64,000 bases of DNA from Streptomyces sp. CB02980 (GTDB taxonomy: Bacteria > Actinomycetota > Actinomycetes > Streptomycetales > Streptomycetaceae). The notes beneath the pieces were generated by a model. It searched no databases. It was not told where the DNA came from and worked only from the letters and a program-made list of their open reading frames with translations. Where the stretch lies: NCBI RefSeq assembly GCF_014451325.2, contig NZ_JACSCH020000009.1:216176-280175 (forward strand), in the 5' to 3' direction. This document shows positions 1 through 7,976 of the stretch, piece by piece (positions within the stretch are counted from its first letter, which is position 1; each line of letters begins with the position of its first letter). The position numbers and the translations under genes are program-made.

Positions 1-758
1 TCCGTACCGTCATCTCCTCGCTCGACGAGAAGCCGCTCGACGCCCACGACGCCTACCTGCGTCTGCACCTGCTCAGCCACCGCCTGGTCAAGCCGCACGG
101 TCAGAGCCTGGACGGCGTCTTCGGCCTCCTCGCCAACGTCGCCTGGACCTCGCTCGGTCCGGTCGCCGTCGACGACATCGAGAAGGTCCGCCTCAACGCG
201 CGCGCCGAGGGCCTGCACCTCGCCGTCACCAGCATCGACAAGTTCCCGCGGATGTCGGACTACGTCGCGCCCGCCGGGGTCCGGATCGCCGACGCCGACC
301 GGGTCCGCCTCGGCGCCCACCTCGCGGCCGGCACCACCGTCATGCACGAGGGCTTCGTCAACTTCAACGCCGGCACCCTCGGCACCTCGATGGTCGAGGG
401 CCGGATCTCCGCCGGTGTCGTCGTCGGCAACGGCTCCGACATCGGCGGCGGCGCCTCCACCATGGGCACCCTGTCGGGCGGCGGCAACGTCGTCATCTCG
501 ATCGGCGAGCGCTGCCTGATCGGCGCCGAGGCGGGTGTCGGCATCGCGCTCGGTGACGAGTGCGTCGTCGAGGCCGGTCTGTACGTCACCGCCGGCACCC
601 GGGTCACGATGCCCGACGGCGAGATCGTGAAGGCCCGCGACCTCTCCGGCGCCTCGAACATCCTGTTCCGCCGCAACTCGGTCACCGGCGCCGTCGAGGC
701 CCGCCCGAACAACGCGGTCTGGGGCGGGCTGAACGACATCCTCCACAGCCACAACTGA
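1..758 (+). CDS. dapD: DapD, tetrahydrodipicolinate N-succinyltransferase (5' end off window)
   Basis: The reading frame is open from base 3 to the TGA at 756-758 and shows about 251 C-terminal residues; the true start lies upstream of the window. The family succinylates 2,3,4,5-tetrahydrodipicolinate in the succinylase branch of lysine/meso-diaminopimelate synthesis, a cytoplasmic step needed for peptidoglycan. The visible part has the hexapeptide-repeat, left-handed beta-helix look of the family: short glycine/valine-rich repeats such as GTLGTSMVEGRISAGVVVGN and GGGASTMGTLSGGG, then an asparagine-rich C-terminus with RRNSVTG. An earlier in-frame ATG at 252 is internal, because upstream codons continue the DapD sequence without a stop. 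A strong hairpin follows directly. A DapA-family gene lies convergently downstream. Confidence 0.95.
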   Translation, partial: RTVISSLDEKPLDAHDAYLRLHLLSHRLVKPHGQSLDGVFGLLANVAWTSLGPVAVDDIEKVRLNARAEGLHLAVTSIDKFPRMSDYVAPAGVRIADADRVRLGAHLAAGTTVMHEGFVNFNAGTLGTSMVEGRISAGVVVGNGSDIGGGASTMGTLSGGGNVVISIGERCLIGAEAGVGIALGDECVVEAGLYVTAGTRVTMPDGEIVKARDLSGASNILFRRNSVTGAVEARPNNAVWGGLNDILHSHN

Positions 759-762
759 TCCG

Positions 763-793
763 GTGACTCTGCGTTAACAGAACGCAGAGTCAC
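763..793 (+). terminator. Intrinsic hairpin terminator after dapD
   Basis: A perfect 13-bp stem (763-775 pairing with 781-793) closes a 5-base loop, AACAG. It starts 5 bases after the dapD stop codon and has no T-run, as is common in Streptomyces. It ends before the Shine-Dalgarno sequence of the small gene at 821. Confidence 0.85.
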
Positions 794-820
794 TGCACGC
801 AGACAAGGCGAGGAGTCGAC

Positions 821-1039
821 ATGAGGACGAAGCCCATGGTCGCAGGAGTGCTCACGACGGCGGCGGTCCTGCTATCGGCCGGGACGGCCGCGGCGGACGA
901 GACGCACACCCACAACGGGCCCACCGTCACCAACGGGCCCAGCCTCTCGCTCCACACGGGTCAGATCGACGACCCGCTGGAGGACGTCCTGGAGCACGCC
1001 GCCATCCTCGGCAGGACCTACACCACCGACTCCGCCTGA
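821..1039 (+). CDS. Small secreted protein, 72 residues, unknown function
   Basis: Starts at ATG 821 behind a good ribosome site (GAGGAG at about 811). Residues 1-26 form a classic signal peptide: MRTKP basic head, a hydrophobic AGVLTTAAVLLSAG core and a TAAADE cleavage region. The mature part is about 46 residues, with HTHNGPTVTNGPSLSLHTG followed by an acidic tail. It has no cysteines and no LPxTG or lipobox motif, so it is probably released. I do not recognise a family; the repeated NGP motif and histidines are its only marked traits. The last 22 bases overlap the 3' end of the convergent dapA-like gene, so the two transcripts would be antisense there. Confidence 0.65.
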   Translation: MRTKPMVAGVLTTAAVLLSAGTAAADETHTHNGPTVTNGPSLSLHTGQIDDPLEDVLEHAAILGRTYTTDSA

Positions 1040-1917
1040 AGCAGCGCCTCGTACAGCCCCCGCAGCCCGTCGACCGCATCCCGGTCGGCGGGCTGCAGCG
1101 GTTCGCGCACCGGGCCGCCGAGCAGCGCCTTGACGGTCACCGTGCCCGGCAGGCCCGCGGCCATCATCCGTTCGGCGAGCGGCAGCAGCCGGGCGTTGAG
1201 CCGGGCCGCCTCCGCCGTGTCGCCCGCGTCGAAGGCGTCGAGGACCGCGCGCAGCTGACGGGGCGCCACGTTCGCCACCGTGCTGACATAGCCGGCGCCG
1301 CCGACCGCGTACAGCGGCAGGTTCATCTCCTCGCAGCCCGAGTAGTACGCGAGCGGGGTCTCCGCGATCACCCGGGCCGAGCCCAGCAGGTCGTACGCGC
1401 AGTCCTTCACCGCCACGATCCGCGGGTGCTCGGCGAGCCGCCGCATCGTCGCCGGCTCGACGCGGGTGCCCGTCCGGCCGGGGATGTCGTAGACCATCAC
1501 AGGCAGGCCGGTCGCGTCCGCGACCTTGAGGAAGTGGGCCTCGACGGCCTGCTGCGGAGGGCGGCTGTAGTACGGGGTGACGACGAGCAGCCCGTCCGCC
1601 CCCGCCGCCTCGGCCTGGCGGGCCAGCTCGGCCGTGTGCCGGGTGTCCGAGGTCCCGACGCCCGACAGGACCGAGGGCCCCGGTCCGACGGCCTCCCGGA
1701 CGGCGCGGACGAGCGCGGCCTTCTCGGCGTCGGTGGTGGTCGGCGACTCACCGGTGGTGCCGTTCAGGACCAGACCGTCGCAGCCCTCGCCGACGAGCCG
1801 GGCGGCCAGCTTGCCCGCCTCGTCCAGGTCGAGCTCGCCGTCCGGGGTGAACGGGGTGATCATCGCGCAGAGCGCGCGGCCGAAGGGACGTGCCGGGCGG
1901 GAAGGGGAAGTGCTCAT
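1018..1917 (-). CDS. dapA: DapA family protein (4-hydroxy-tetrahydrodipicolinate synthase)
   Basis: About 299 residues from the ATG at 1917 (an in-frame GTG at 1941 would add eight). It is a TIM-barrel class I aldolase-type lyase; the typical reaction condenses pyruvate with aspartate semialdehyde in lysine/diaminopimelate synthesis. Visible motifs are NGTTGES (pyruvate carboxylate binding), VVTPYYSRPPQ, VYDIPGRTG with the catalytic tyrosine and the substrate-binding arginine, and VAVKDCA carrying the Schiff-base lysine. That arginine favours true DHDPS over sugar-acid aldolases of the same fold. Length fits the family. It lies close to dapD, which supports the lysine assignment, but the adjacent divergent SDR leaves room for another keto-acid substrate. 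Confidence 0.8.
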   Translation of the reverse strand: MSTSPSRPARPFGRALCAMITPFTPDGELDLDEAGKLAARLVGEGCDGLVLNGTTGESPTTTDAEKAALVRAVREAVGPGPSVLSGVGTSDTRHTAELARQAEAAGADGLLVVTPYYSRPPQQAVEAHFLKVADATGLPVMVYDIPGRTGTRVEPATMRRLAEHPRIVAVKDCAYDLLGSARVIAETPLAYYSGCEEMNLPLYAVGGAGYVSTVANVAPRQLRAVLDAFDAGDTAEAARLNARLLPLAERMMAAGLPGTVTVKALLGGPVREPLQPADRDAVDGLRGLYEALLQAESVV

Positions 1918-2050
1918 CACCGAAGTCTGAGCGGTTTGCACGGTGAAGGTCCACTTAGATCTGCTTCGGCGGAAAGATCACGATCACTTAAGCATGAGGG
2001 CTCTGGCATGATCGACGGGCGCGACAGGGGGACATGGAGAACAGCACAGC

Positions 2051-2803
2051 ATGAGCTCACACAGCACCGACGGCGGGCGCGTCGCCCTCGTCACCGGCTC
2101 GTCCTCGGGCATCGGCGCCGCCGTCGCCCGCCGCCTCGCCGAGGCCGGATACCGGGTCGTGGTCAACTCCGCCCGCTCCGTCGAGGCGGGCGAACGCCTC
2201 GCCGCCGAACTGCCCGGCGCCGTCTACCTCCAGGCGGACGTCTCCGACGAGACCCAGGCGCAGGCCCTCGTCGAGCGGGCCGTGGAGACCCTCGGCCGCC
2301 TCGACCTCCTCGTCAACTGCGCGGGCACCACCCGGTTCATCCCGCACGACGACCTCGAAGCCGCCTCGCCCGAGGTCTGGCGTCACCTCTACGACGTCAA
2401 CGTCATCGGCGTCTGGCAGACCATCACCGCCGCCGTCCCGCACCTGCGGAAGACCCGTGGCGCCATCGTCAACGTCTCCTCCCAGGCCGGCGTCCGGCCC
2501 GGCGGCAGCTCCATCCCGTACGCCGTCTCCAAGGCGGCCGTCAACCACATGACGAAGCTCCTCGCCAAGACCCTCGGCCCCGACGTCCGGGTCAACGCGG
2601 TCGCGCCCGGCCTCATCGACACCCCCTGGTTCGACGGGGTCGACGGCGCCGACGCGGCCAAGGCCCATGTGGCCGACGTCGTCCCGCTGCGCCGGGTCGG
2701 CCGGGCCGAGGACATCGCCGGGGCCGTCCACGACCTGGCCCACTCCGCGTACATCACCGGCGAGGTGCTCCTCGTCGACGGCGGTGGCCACCTGCTCGGC
2801 TAG
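2051..2803 (+). CDS. SDR family oxidoreductase (FabG-like)
   Basis: 250 residues from ATG 2051, with GGAG upstream. It is a classical short-chain dehydrogenase: TGSSSGIG nucleotide-binding loop near residues 15-22, NCAG around residue 90, catalytic serine in NVSSQAG and the YAVSK active-site pair, ending in the usual DGGG close to the C-terminus. N-terminal residues such as NSARSVEAGE suggest NADP(H) rather than NAD, but this is weak. The substrate cannot be read from the sequence. It is divergent from the DapA-family gene and may share its control region. Confidence 0.88.
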   Translation: MSSHSTDGGRVALVTGSSSGIGAAVARRLAEAGYRVVVNSARSVEAGERLAAELPGAVYLQADVSDETQAQALVERAVETLGRLDLLVNCAGTTRFIPHDDLEAASPEVWRHLYDVNVIGVWQTITAAVPHLRKTRGAIVNVSSQAGVRPGGSSIPYAVSKAAVNHMTKLLAKTLGPDVRVNAVAPGLIDTPWFDGVDGADAAKAHVADVVPLRRVGRAEDIAGAVHDLAHSAYITGEVLLVDGGGHLLG

Positions 2804-2804
2804 G

Positions 2805-2822
2805 GCCTGTCCGGCGGATCCC
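2805..2822. repeat. Possible relic of an IS5-type element end
   Basis: The 3' flank of the SDR gene reads GGGCCTGTCCGGCGGATC. As I remember, this string recurs in Streptomyces genomes at ends of IS5-family elements and as solo copies. No transposase or matching opposite end is present here, so this is at most a solo end or a chance match. Confidence 0.25.
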
Positions 2823-2871
2823 GTCGAGCTGGCCGGGCCGGGCTCTGAAGGTGCGGGCCGGGTACGCGGCG

Positions 2872-3330
2872 TCAGAGCGCGAGCTTGAAGCCCTCGTGGC
2901 TGCGCGCGTACCCCAGGGAGGCGTAGAAGCGGTGGGCGTCCGTCCGCCGCTTGCCGCTGGTCAGCTGGACCAGCGCGCAGCCGCGTTCCCGCGCGCGTGC
3001 CGAGGCCCGCTCCATCAGCTCCCGGCCGAGGCCGCCGCCGCGCCGGTCGGCCCGGATCCGGACCGCCTCGACCAGGGCCCGCTCGCCGCCGCCCTGGCCG
3101 AGCCCCGGGATGTACGTGACCTGGAGGCAGCCCAGGACCAGCTCACCGTCCGTCAGGACCAGCATCTCGTTGCGCGGATCGGCCTCGATGTCCGCGAAGG
3201 CCCGCTCGTACGCCTCTGTGACGGTGACCGAGCAGGGGTCCACGACCGTGTCCTCGTCGGCCAGGAGCGCGAGGACGGCGGGAAGTTCGGCGCGGGTCGC
3301 GGGGCGCAGGGTCAGGTCACGAAGGATCAT
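2872..3330 (-). CDS. GNAT family N-acetyltransferase
   Basis: 152 residues from ATG 3330. An upstream in-frame start at 3372 is rejected because it would run the coding region through the SoxR box. GNAT features: LRPATRAELPAVLALL at the N-terminus, a central strand ELVLGCLQVTYIPG, the acetyl-CoA loop with RRGGGLGREL, and the C-terminal HRFYASLGYARS. Such proteins move the acetyl group of acetyl-CoA onto a small-molecule or protein amine; the substrate is unknown. It is divergently transcribed from the SoxR-box gene. Confidence 0.85.
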   Translation of the reverse strand: MILRDLTLRPATRAELPAVLALLADEDTVVDPCSVTVTEAYERAFADIEADPRNEMLVLTDGELVLGCLQVTYIPGLGQGGGERALVEAVRIRADRRGGGLGRELMERASARARERGCALVQLTSGKRRTDAHRFYASLGYARSHEGFKLAL

Positions 3331-3362
3331 GGCGCGAAGTCTCGCACGGGAACGGGGGTTGA

Positions 3363-3380
3363 CCTCAACCAAGGTTGAGG
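3363..3380 (+). promoter_or_regulatory. SoxR box
   Basis: CCTCAACCAAGGTTGAGG is an 18-bp inverted repeat (3363-3370 and 3373-3380) that matches the SoxR-binding site as I remember it from Streptomyces. The left end overlaps a -35-like TTGACC at 3359-3364. A weak -10-like GACGGT at 3384-3389 would leave the overlong 19-bp spacer typical of MerR-family promoters. The promoter faces the ABM-domain gene at 3429. Confidence 0.88.
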
Positions 3381-3428
3381 GACGACGGTGGAGCGATCCG
3401 AGGAACCCCCGAGGAACAGGAGACCCTC

Positions 3429-4142
3429 ATGAACGCCGTCGCCCACCCCGATGCCCGCCCCGACCTCCACCGCCCCGGAGTCGACGCCGTCCTCGTCAGC
3501 ACCTGGAAGGTCGGCACCCCCGAGCGCCAGCGCGCGGCCGTCGACGCCATCCGCAAGGCCTGGGAGAGCAGGGAATGGCCCGACCTCGGGCTCCTCTCGT
3601 ACAGCGTCTACGCCGGGACCGACGGGGACACGCTGCTGCACTACTCGCAGTGGACCGCCGAGCAGGCCTACGAGGACTTCGTCCGCACCTACCGCGACGA
3701 CCGGAACGCCGAGATCGACGCCGCCGTACCCGGCATCGAGCGGGTGGAACTCCGCCGCTACGCCCCGATCCACCGGTCCGCCGTCCTCGGCGCGACGAGC
3801 ACGGGGGAGCTGCCCGGGGTCGTCGTGATCGTCGAGGCCGACTTCGACGGACCCGACGCGGGACGCCGGCGGGCCTGGGTGGAGACCGTGTTCACCGCCG
3901 TCGACGAGGACGCGGCGCTGCGGCCGGGGGTCAGCGGGACCAGCGTCCAGTTCCATCTGTCCACCGACGGCGGCCGGGTCCTGAACTACGCCGAGTGGGA
4001 GAGCGAGCGGGCCCATGAGGAGTGGCTGGCCGACGACGGCCGGCTGAGCCCGGCCTGGGCACGGGTGCACCACTACCCGGGGCTCGTGGGCAGCCGGGTG
4101 AAGCGGTACACGCCCGCGCTCAGCCTGAGCGCGGGCGTGTGA
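3429..4142 (+). CDS. Two-domain antibiotic biosynthesis monooxygenase (ABM) protein, SoxR-controlled
   Basis: 237 residues from ATG 3429 (ribosome site AGGAG about seven bases upstream). Two ferredoxin-like ABM domains lie in tandem: residues about 12-95 (DAVLVSTWKVGTPERQ, LLHYSQWTAEQAYEDF) and about 110-220 (VVVIVEADF, LNYAEWESERAHEEWL). ABM proteins are small cofactor-independent monooxygenases or quinone-handling enzymes. From memory, S. coelicolor SCO1909, one of the few SoxR targets there, is annotated as a monooxygenase and sits in the matching position after dapD. SoxR senses redox-active pigments and quinones, so the likely role is oxidation or detoxification of an aromatic redox compound. 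The last codons form one arm of a terminator hairpin. Confidence 0.85.
   Translation: MNAVAHPDARPDLHRPGVDAVLVSTWKVGTPERQRAAVDAIRKAWESREWPDLGLLSYSVYAGTDGDTLLHYSQWTAEQAYEDFVRTYRDDRNAEIDAAVPGIERVELRRYAPIHRSAVLGATSTGELPGVVVIVEADFDGPDAGRRRAWVETVFTAVDEDAALRPGVSGTSVQFHLSTDGGRVLNYAEWESERAHEEWLADDGRLSPAWARVHHYPGLVGSRVKRYTPALSLSAGV
4108..4140 (+). terminator. Terminator hairpin inside the end of the ABM coding region
   Basis: A perfect 15-bp stem (4108-4122 with 4126-4140) and a 3-base loop GCC ends two bases before the end of the stop codon. The same bases encode the C-terminal residues. It would also serve the convergent nuclease gene. Confidence 0.82.
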
Positions 4143-4196
4143 CACGGCCGGACGGTCCGGAGCGGCTCGTCGCCGCGCCGGACCGCCCCCGGGTGA

Positions 4197-6056
4197 CTAC
4201 GGGCGGAAGCGCACGACCTGGGGGTCGTGGTCGCTGTCCTGGTCGGCGAACTCCGCGTTGATGTGGACGCTGTCGTACTCGAAGTGGCGCACGCCGGGGC
4301 TCGTCAGGATCTGGTCGAGCACCTGGCTGTTGCCCTGGAAGACGTACGAGTAGCGCTCGCTGCGCGGCAGCGACTTCACGGCCGGGTAGAGCGCGCCGCC
4401 GTCGGTCAGCGCCTTCGTCGTCCCGGAGAACTCGAAGTCGTTGATGTCACCGACGACGAGGACGTCGGCCTGCTTCTCGACCGCGAGGAGCTGCTTCACG
4501 AAGCCGTTGACGGACTGCGCCTGGAGCAGTCGCTTCGCCTCGGAGGAGCGGACCGGCGGCTGGTGGTGCGAGACGATGGACTCGTCGCCGCCCTTCGAAC
4601 CGAAGTGGTTGGCGATCACGAAGACGGTACGGCCGCGGAAGACGAACTCGCCCGCGAGCGGCTTGCGGCTGCTCTCCCAGGCGGTGTTCGCCGGGTCGAT
4701 CCGGCCGGGGGAGACCGTCAGGGCGGCGTGGCCCTTGCGGCCCGTCACGCCGGTGGCGGAGGTCGCGTCGGTGGCCGCGCGGTCCGTGAAGGAGACCCGC
4801 TCGGGGTTGAAGAGGAAGACCTGACGGATATTGCCGCCGGGCTCGCCGCCGTCCTTGTTGTTCTCCGGGTCGACCGAGCGCCACTCGTACGCCGGGCCGC
4901 CGGCCGCCACGATCGCGTCCGTGAACTTCTTCACCGTCTGGTCGGCGGCGACCGTGCCGTCGTTCTTGGCGCCGTTGTTGTCCTGGATCTCCTCCAGGGC
5001 GAGGATGTCGGGCGAGGCGAGGTTGGTGACGACCGCCTTCGCGAGCGCGTCGAACTTCTCCTGCGGGTCGCTCGGGTCGAGGTTCTCCACGTTGTACGTG
5101 GCCACGGCCAGCTCGTTCCTGTGCTGCCTGTCCGTGGACTCGCGCTCCAGGCCGCGGTCGACGACCGTGCCGAGGGTGCGGGCGGTGATCGTGTAGCCGC
5201 CGAACTGGTTGAAGTCGAGCGGGCCCTCGGTGGTGCCGGTCAGCCGGTCTCCGACGTTCGCCTTGGGGAACGGCTGCTGGGCGATCGGGGTCAGCGACTG
5301 GATCTGGAGCCGGCCGGTGTTCTGCGACTCGTACGAGCCGTAGACCGTGCCGCCGCGCCGGTTGCGGTTCTCCCAGGGCTTCACCGTGACCCACAGCTCG
5401 GAGTACGGGTCGGTGGCGCCGACCACGCGCGAGGAGCCGATCCGGACGTTGGTGCCCTCCAGGGACTCGTAGTAGTCCAGGGCGTACGTGCGGGGGTTCA
5501 GGGTCAGGCCGTTGACCGAGCCCCCTGCGGCCGGGTCGCCCTCAGGGGCGTACACGCCGGGAACCGACCAGGACGAGATCGTCACCGGGGCCGGGACGGC
5601 GTTGCCCTGCGAGACCACGGTGACGACCGGCTTGGAGATCTGGGTCAGCGACTGGTTGCCGGAGTTCAGCCCGCCGGGGACGTACTCCGTGACCGTGCCG
5701 CTCAGGCTGACAGCGTCGCCGACGGCGACCGTCGGGACGGAGCTCGTGAAGACGAAGAGGCCCTCGCTGGTGGCCGGATCGGCGTCGCCCTCGGGGTCCT
5801 GGATCCAGAAGCCGCGCGAGCCGTAGGTGCGGACGCCGGTGACGATGCCCGTCACGCCGGTGACCTGCTTGCCGACGAGCGGCGAGACGCGCGTGGTGCC
5901 CTGGATGTCGTGGATGCGGACACCGGCCGCGTCCTCGGCGGCGGCGTTCGTCGAACCGGCCAGCAGGCCCGCGGCGAGGGCGGCGGCGACGACGGCGGAG
6001 ACCGCGGCGGAGCGCGCGACGGTGCGGCCGGCAGATCTCGGTATGGAGGAAGGCAT
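4197..6056 (-). CDS. Secreted endonuclease/exonuclease/phosphatase-family nuclease (ExeM/NucH type)
   Basis: 619 residues from ATG 6056, chosen because CGGAG sits seven bases upstream and a signal peptide follows (basic head, AAVSAVVAAALAAGLLAG core, cleavage near NAAAED). After it come an OB-fold-like region (about residues 45-150, GKQVTGVTGIVTGV) and a C-terminal EEP nuclease domain: ATYNVENLDP, the metal-binding glutamate in LALEEIQDNNG, ANHFGSKGGD, VVGDINDFE and the terminal DSDHDPQVV with the catalytic aspartate/histidine pair. The protein is expected to be extracellular and metal dependent and to degrade DNA and/or RNA. A PHO-box-like repeat upstream points to phosphate scavenging from nucleic acids. 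Confidence 0.9.
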   Translation of the reverse strand: MPSSIPRSAGRTVARSAAVSAVVAAALAAGLLAGSTNAAAEDAAGVRIHDIQGTTRVSPLVGKQVTGVTGIVTGVRTYGSRGFWIQDPEGDADPATSEGLFVFTSSVPTVAVGDAVSLSGTVTEYVPGGLNSGNQSLTQISKPVVTVVSQGNAVPAPVTISSWSVPGVYAPEGDPAAGGSVNGLTLNPRTYALDYYESLEGTNVRIGSSRVVGATDPYSELWVTVKPWENRNRRGGTVYGSYESQNTGRLQIQSLTPIAQQPFPKANVGDRLTGTTEGPLDFNQFGGYTITARTLGTVVDRGLERESTDRQHRNELAVATYNVENLDPSDPQEKFDALAKAVVTNLASPDILALEEIQDNNGAKNDGTVAADQTVKKFTDAIVAAGGPAYEWRSVDPENNKDGGEPGGNIRQVFLFNPERVSFTDRAATDATSATGVTGRKGHAALTVSPGRIDPANTAWESSRKPLAGEFVFRGRTVFVIANHFGSKGGDESIVSHHQPPVRSSEAKRLLQAQSVNGFVKQLLAVEKQADVLVVGDINDFEFSGTTKALTDGGALYPAVKSLPRSERYSYVFQGNSQVLDQILTSPGVRHFEYDSVHINAEFADQDSDHDPQVVRFRP

Positions 6057-6108
6057 CAGGGGGCTCCGAGGGTACTTGGAGGAACGGCAGATGAATCTAC
6101 GCGCGTCA

Positions 6109-6137
6109 ATCTCTTTGCATCGCGCCCAACTTGTCAA
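6109..6137 (-). promoter_or_regulatory. Candidate promoter of the secreted nuclease
   Basis: On the minus strand a perfect TTGACA (-35, plus-strand 6132-6137) is followed after 17 bases by AGAGAT (-10, 6109-6114). The -10 is weak. The PHO-box repeats lie immediately upstream of the -35, as expected for an activated promoter. Confidence 0.45.
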
Positions 6138-6142
6138 GAGTC

Positions 6143-6175
6143 GACGGGTGTACGAAGGCTGACGGACACATGAAC
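6143..6175 (-). promoter_or_regulatory. PHO box (PhoP-binding direct repeats) upstream of the nuclease
   Basis: Read on the minus strand, three consecutive 11-base units are GTTCATGTGTC, CGTCAGCCTTC and GTACACCCGTC. All carry CA at positions 4-5 and TC at the end. The known Streptomyces PHO-box unit begins GTTCA and repeats every 11 bases. The box ends six bases before the -35. Confidence 0.6.
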
Positions 6176-6295
6176 CGACGGACGGCCCCCCGGATGCGTC
6201 TACGCTGAGAGCCGCGCTCCGAGCCCGTCTCCGAGCCCCTTTCACGCCTTCACCCGCCACCCTTCACCCACGGACGCGTCGAGGAGACCCCCCAG

Positions 6296-7756
6296 ATGTC
6301 AGCGGAGCACCCCACCCTTCCCCCCGTTCGGCTGCGTGCGGACGCGGAGCTGGCGCGGGACGCGCTGGCGGCCCCTCTCCTCGCGAACGCGGTACGGCTC
6401 GCCCGCTGGGCCGGACCCGACACCCGGGTCGACGCGGGCGGCGAGCTCGTCGACGAGCAACTTCCCGAGGCCGTCGAGGTCCTGGGCCTCACCGACGACG
6501 AGGACGGCGAGATCTCGGCGGGCGACGCCTGGCGCCTCGCCGTCGACACCGGCCTGGTGAACGTCGAGGACGGCGAGGAGGACGAGGCGGGTGACGCCCC
6601 CGGGCGGGCCTCGGCCGGTGACAACCTCGCGGTCGTCACGGCCGGTTCGCCCCAGGACGTCCTCGCGCTCTGGCTGGACGGCTTCGACGCGGTCTTCGCC
6701 GACGCCGTCGCCCCGGTCCTCGACGACCTGGACGAGATCGTCGGCGAGGACGGCGAGATCGACATCGAGTCGCTCGACTGGGACCCCGAGATCGAGGCCG
6801 AGTTCCTCGAGGGCGTCCTCGGCAACCTCTACCTGCTCACCGTCAGCGAGGGCGGGCCCGGTGAGGGCCCGGTGCCGCTGCCCGCGCTCGCCGCGTCGAT
6901 GGTGGTCCCCGACGACATGGGCGAACCGACCGACGACGTCCTGGAGCAGGTCTCGGACGCGATGATGCGGCTCGACGAGCAGTTCCGGCTGCTCGAACCG
7001 ATCGGGCTCGTCGAGTACCAGCCCGTCGACGAGGCGCTGATGGCAGAGGAGGGCGAGGAGCCCGCGCCGCCCATCGACGACGAAGACGTCACCCGGTACG
7101 GCATGGTCCGGCTCACCGAGCTCGGTCTCTACGGCGTCCGGGCCCGGATGCTGGACGCCGGCGTGGACGCCCCCGCCGTCGGCGACCTCGCCGGCAAGGG
7201 CGCCGACGCGCTGCTCGACGGGATCTCCGGCTACCCGGAGGCCGCCGCCCGCGAGGAGACCGCCGCCTGGCTGACCGGCCGCGACGCGCTCACCGCCGCC
7301 CGCGAGCTGCTGCACGCCGCGCGCGGCTCGGACGCCGGCTCGCCGCTGCGCCGCCTCCACTGCCAGCAGACGCTGTCCCTGGTGGGCGCGGAGGCGGAGC
7401 CCGCGGTACGGGAGGTCCTGGACGATGCGGAACTCGGCGGCCTCGCGCGGGTCTGGCTCGCGGAGCGGGGCGCGGCGGACGTGCCCGCGCCGCCGGAGTC
7501 GATGATCTTCTGGCTGGCGATCGACACGATCGCGGCCCAGCTCGACGCGGAAGGCGACCTGGAGGAGCTCCAGGAGCTGATCGAGGGGCTCACGGGGCGC
7601 CACAGCGGCTTCTTCGAGGCGGCCTGGCGGGTGGAGCACCCGGCGACCGCGGAGGTCCTGGAGGCGATGGGGCGTCTGCACCGCGACAAGAGCGCGGCGA
7701 AGGAGGCCCGCAAGGCGGCCTTCAAGGCCCGGTCGCGGGCGGGGTCGGGGTCGTAG
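6296..7756 (+). CDS. Conserved acidic hypothetical protein, 486 residues
   Basis: Starts at ATG 6296 behind GAGGAG. No signal peptide or membrane segment. The protein is strongly acidic in its first half, with runs such as DDEDGE, EDGEEDEA and DLDEIVGEDGEIDIE, and looks alpha-helical in the second half (AARELLHAARGSDAG, AAKEARKAAFKARSR), with a short basic tail. A winged-helix-like stretch may lie near residues 205-300 (EQVSDAMMRLDEQFRLLEPIGLVEY and MVRLTELGLYGVRARML, each shortened), but I cannot assign a family. It stands between two PHO-box genes yet has no PHO box itself, so the proximity may be chance. Confidence 0.75.
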   Translation: MSAEHPTLPPVRLRADAELARDALAAPLLANAVRLARWAGPDTRVDAGGELVDEQLPEAVEVLGLTDDEDGEISAGDAWRLAVDTGLVNVEDGEEDEAGDAPGRASAGDNLAVVTAGSPQDVLALWLDGFDAVFADAVAPVLDDLDEIVGEDGEIDIESLDWDPEIEAEFLEGVLGNLYLLTVSEGGPGEGPVPLPALAASMVVPDDMGEPTDDVLEQVSDAMMRLDEQFRLLEPIGLVEYQPVDEALMAEEGEEPAPPIDDEDVTRYGMVRLTELGLYGVRARMLDAGVDAPAVGDLAGKGADALLDGISGYPEAAAREETAAWLTGRDALTAARELLHAARGSDAGSPLRRLHCQQTLSLVGAEAEPAVREVLDDAELGGLARVWLAERGAADVPAPPESMIFWLAIDTIAAQLDAEGDLEELQELIEGLTGRHSGFFEAAWRVEHPATAEVLEAMGRLHRDKSAAKEARKAAFKARSRAGSGS

Positions 7757-7943
7757 CGGCGCGGAACGGACGGGGAGCCGACCGCGGGGGACCGGTGGGC
7801 CGGGCGCGCCGGGCGGGCGTGGCCGGGGCTGCCGGACGACCGTGGTCCGGGCTGCCGGACGGCCGGGGCCGCGTCGGCCGGGCGGCGGGGGTCGCGTCGG
7901 CCGGGTGGCCGTGGCCGGGGCGCCGGGCTGTGCGCCCGGCGGT

Positions 7944-7976
7944 GTTCCCGTGGCGTTCAGGCGGTGTTCGTTGCGG
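7944..7976 (+). promoter_or_regulatory. PHO box upstream of the PhoX-family gene
   Basis: GTTC occurs at 7944, 7955 and 7966, exactly 11 bases apart, in the units GTTCCCGTGGC, GTTCAGGCGGT and GTTCGTTGCGG. This spacing is the hallmark of Streptomyces PhoP sites, although only the middle unit has GTTCA. The array ends about 50 bases before the start codon. Confidence 0.55.
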
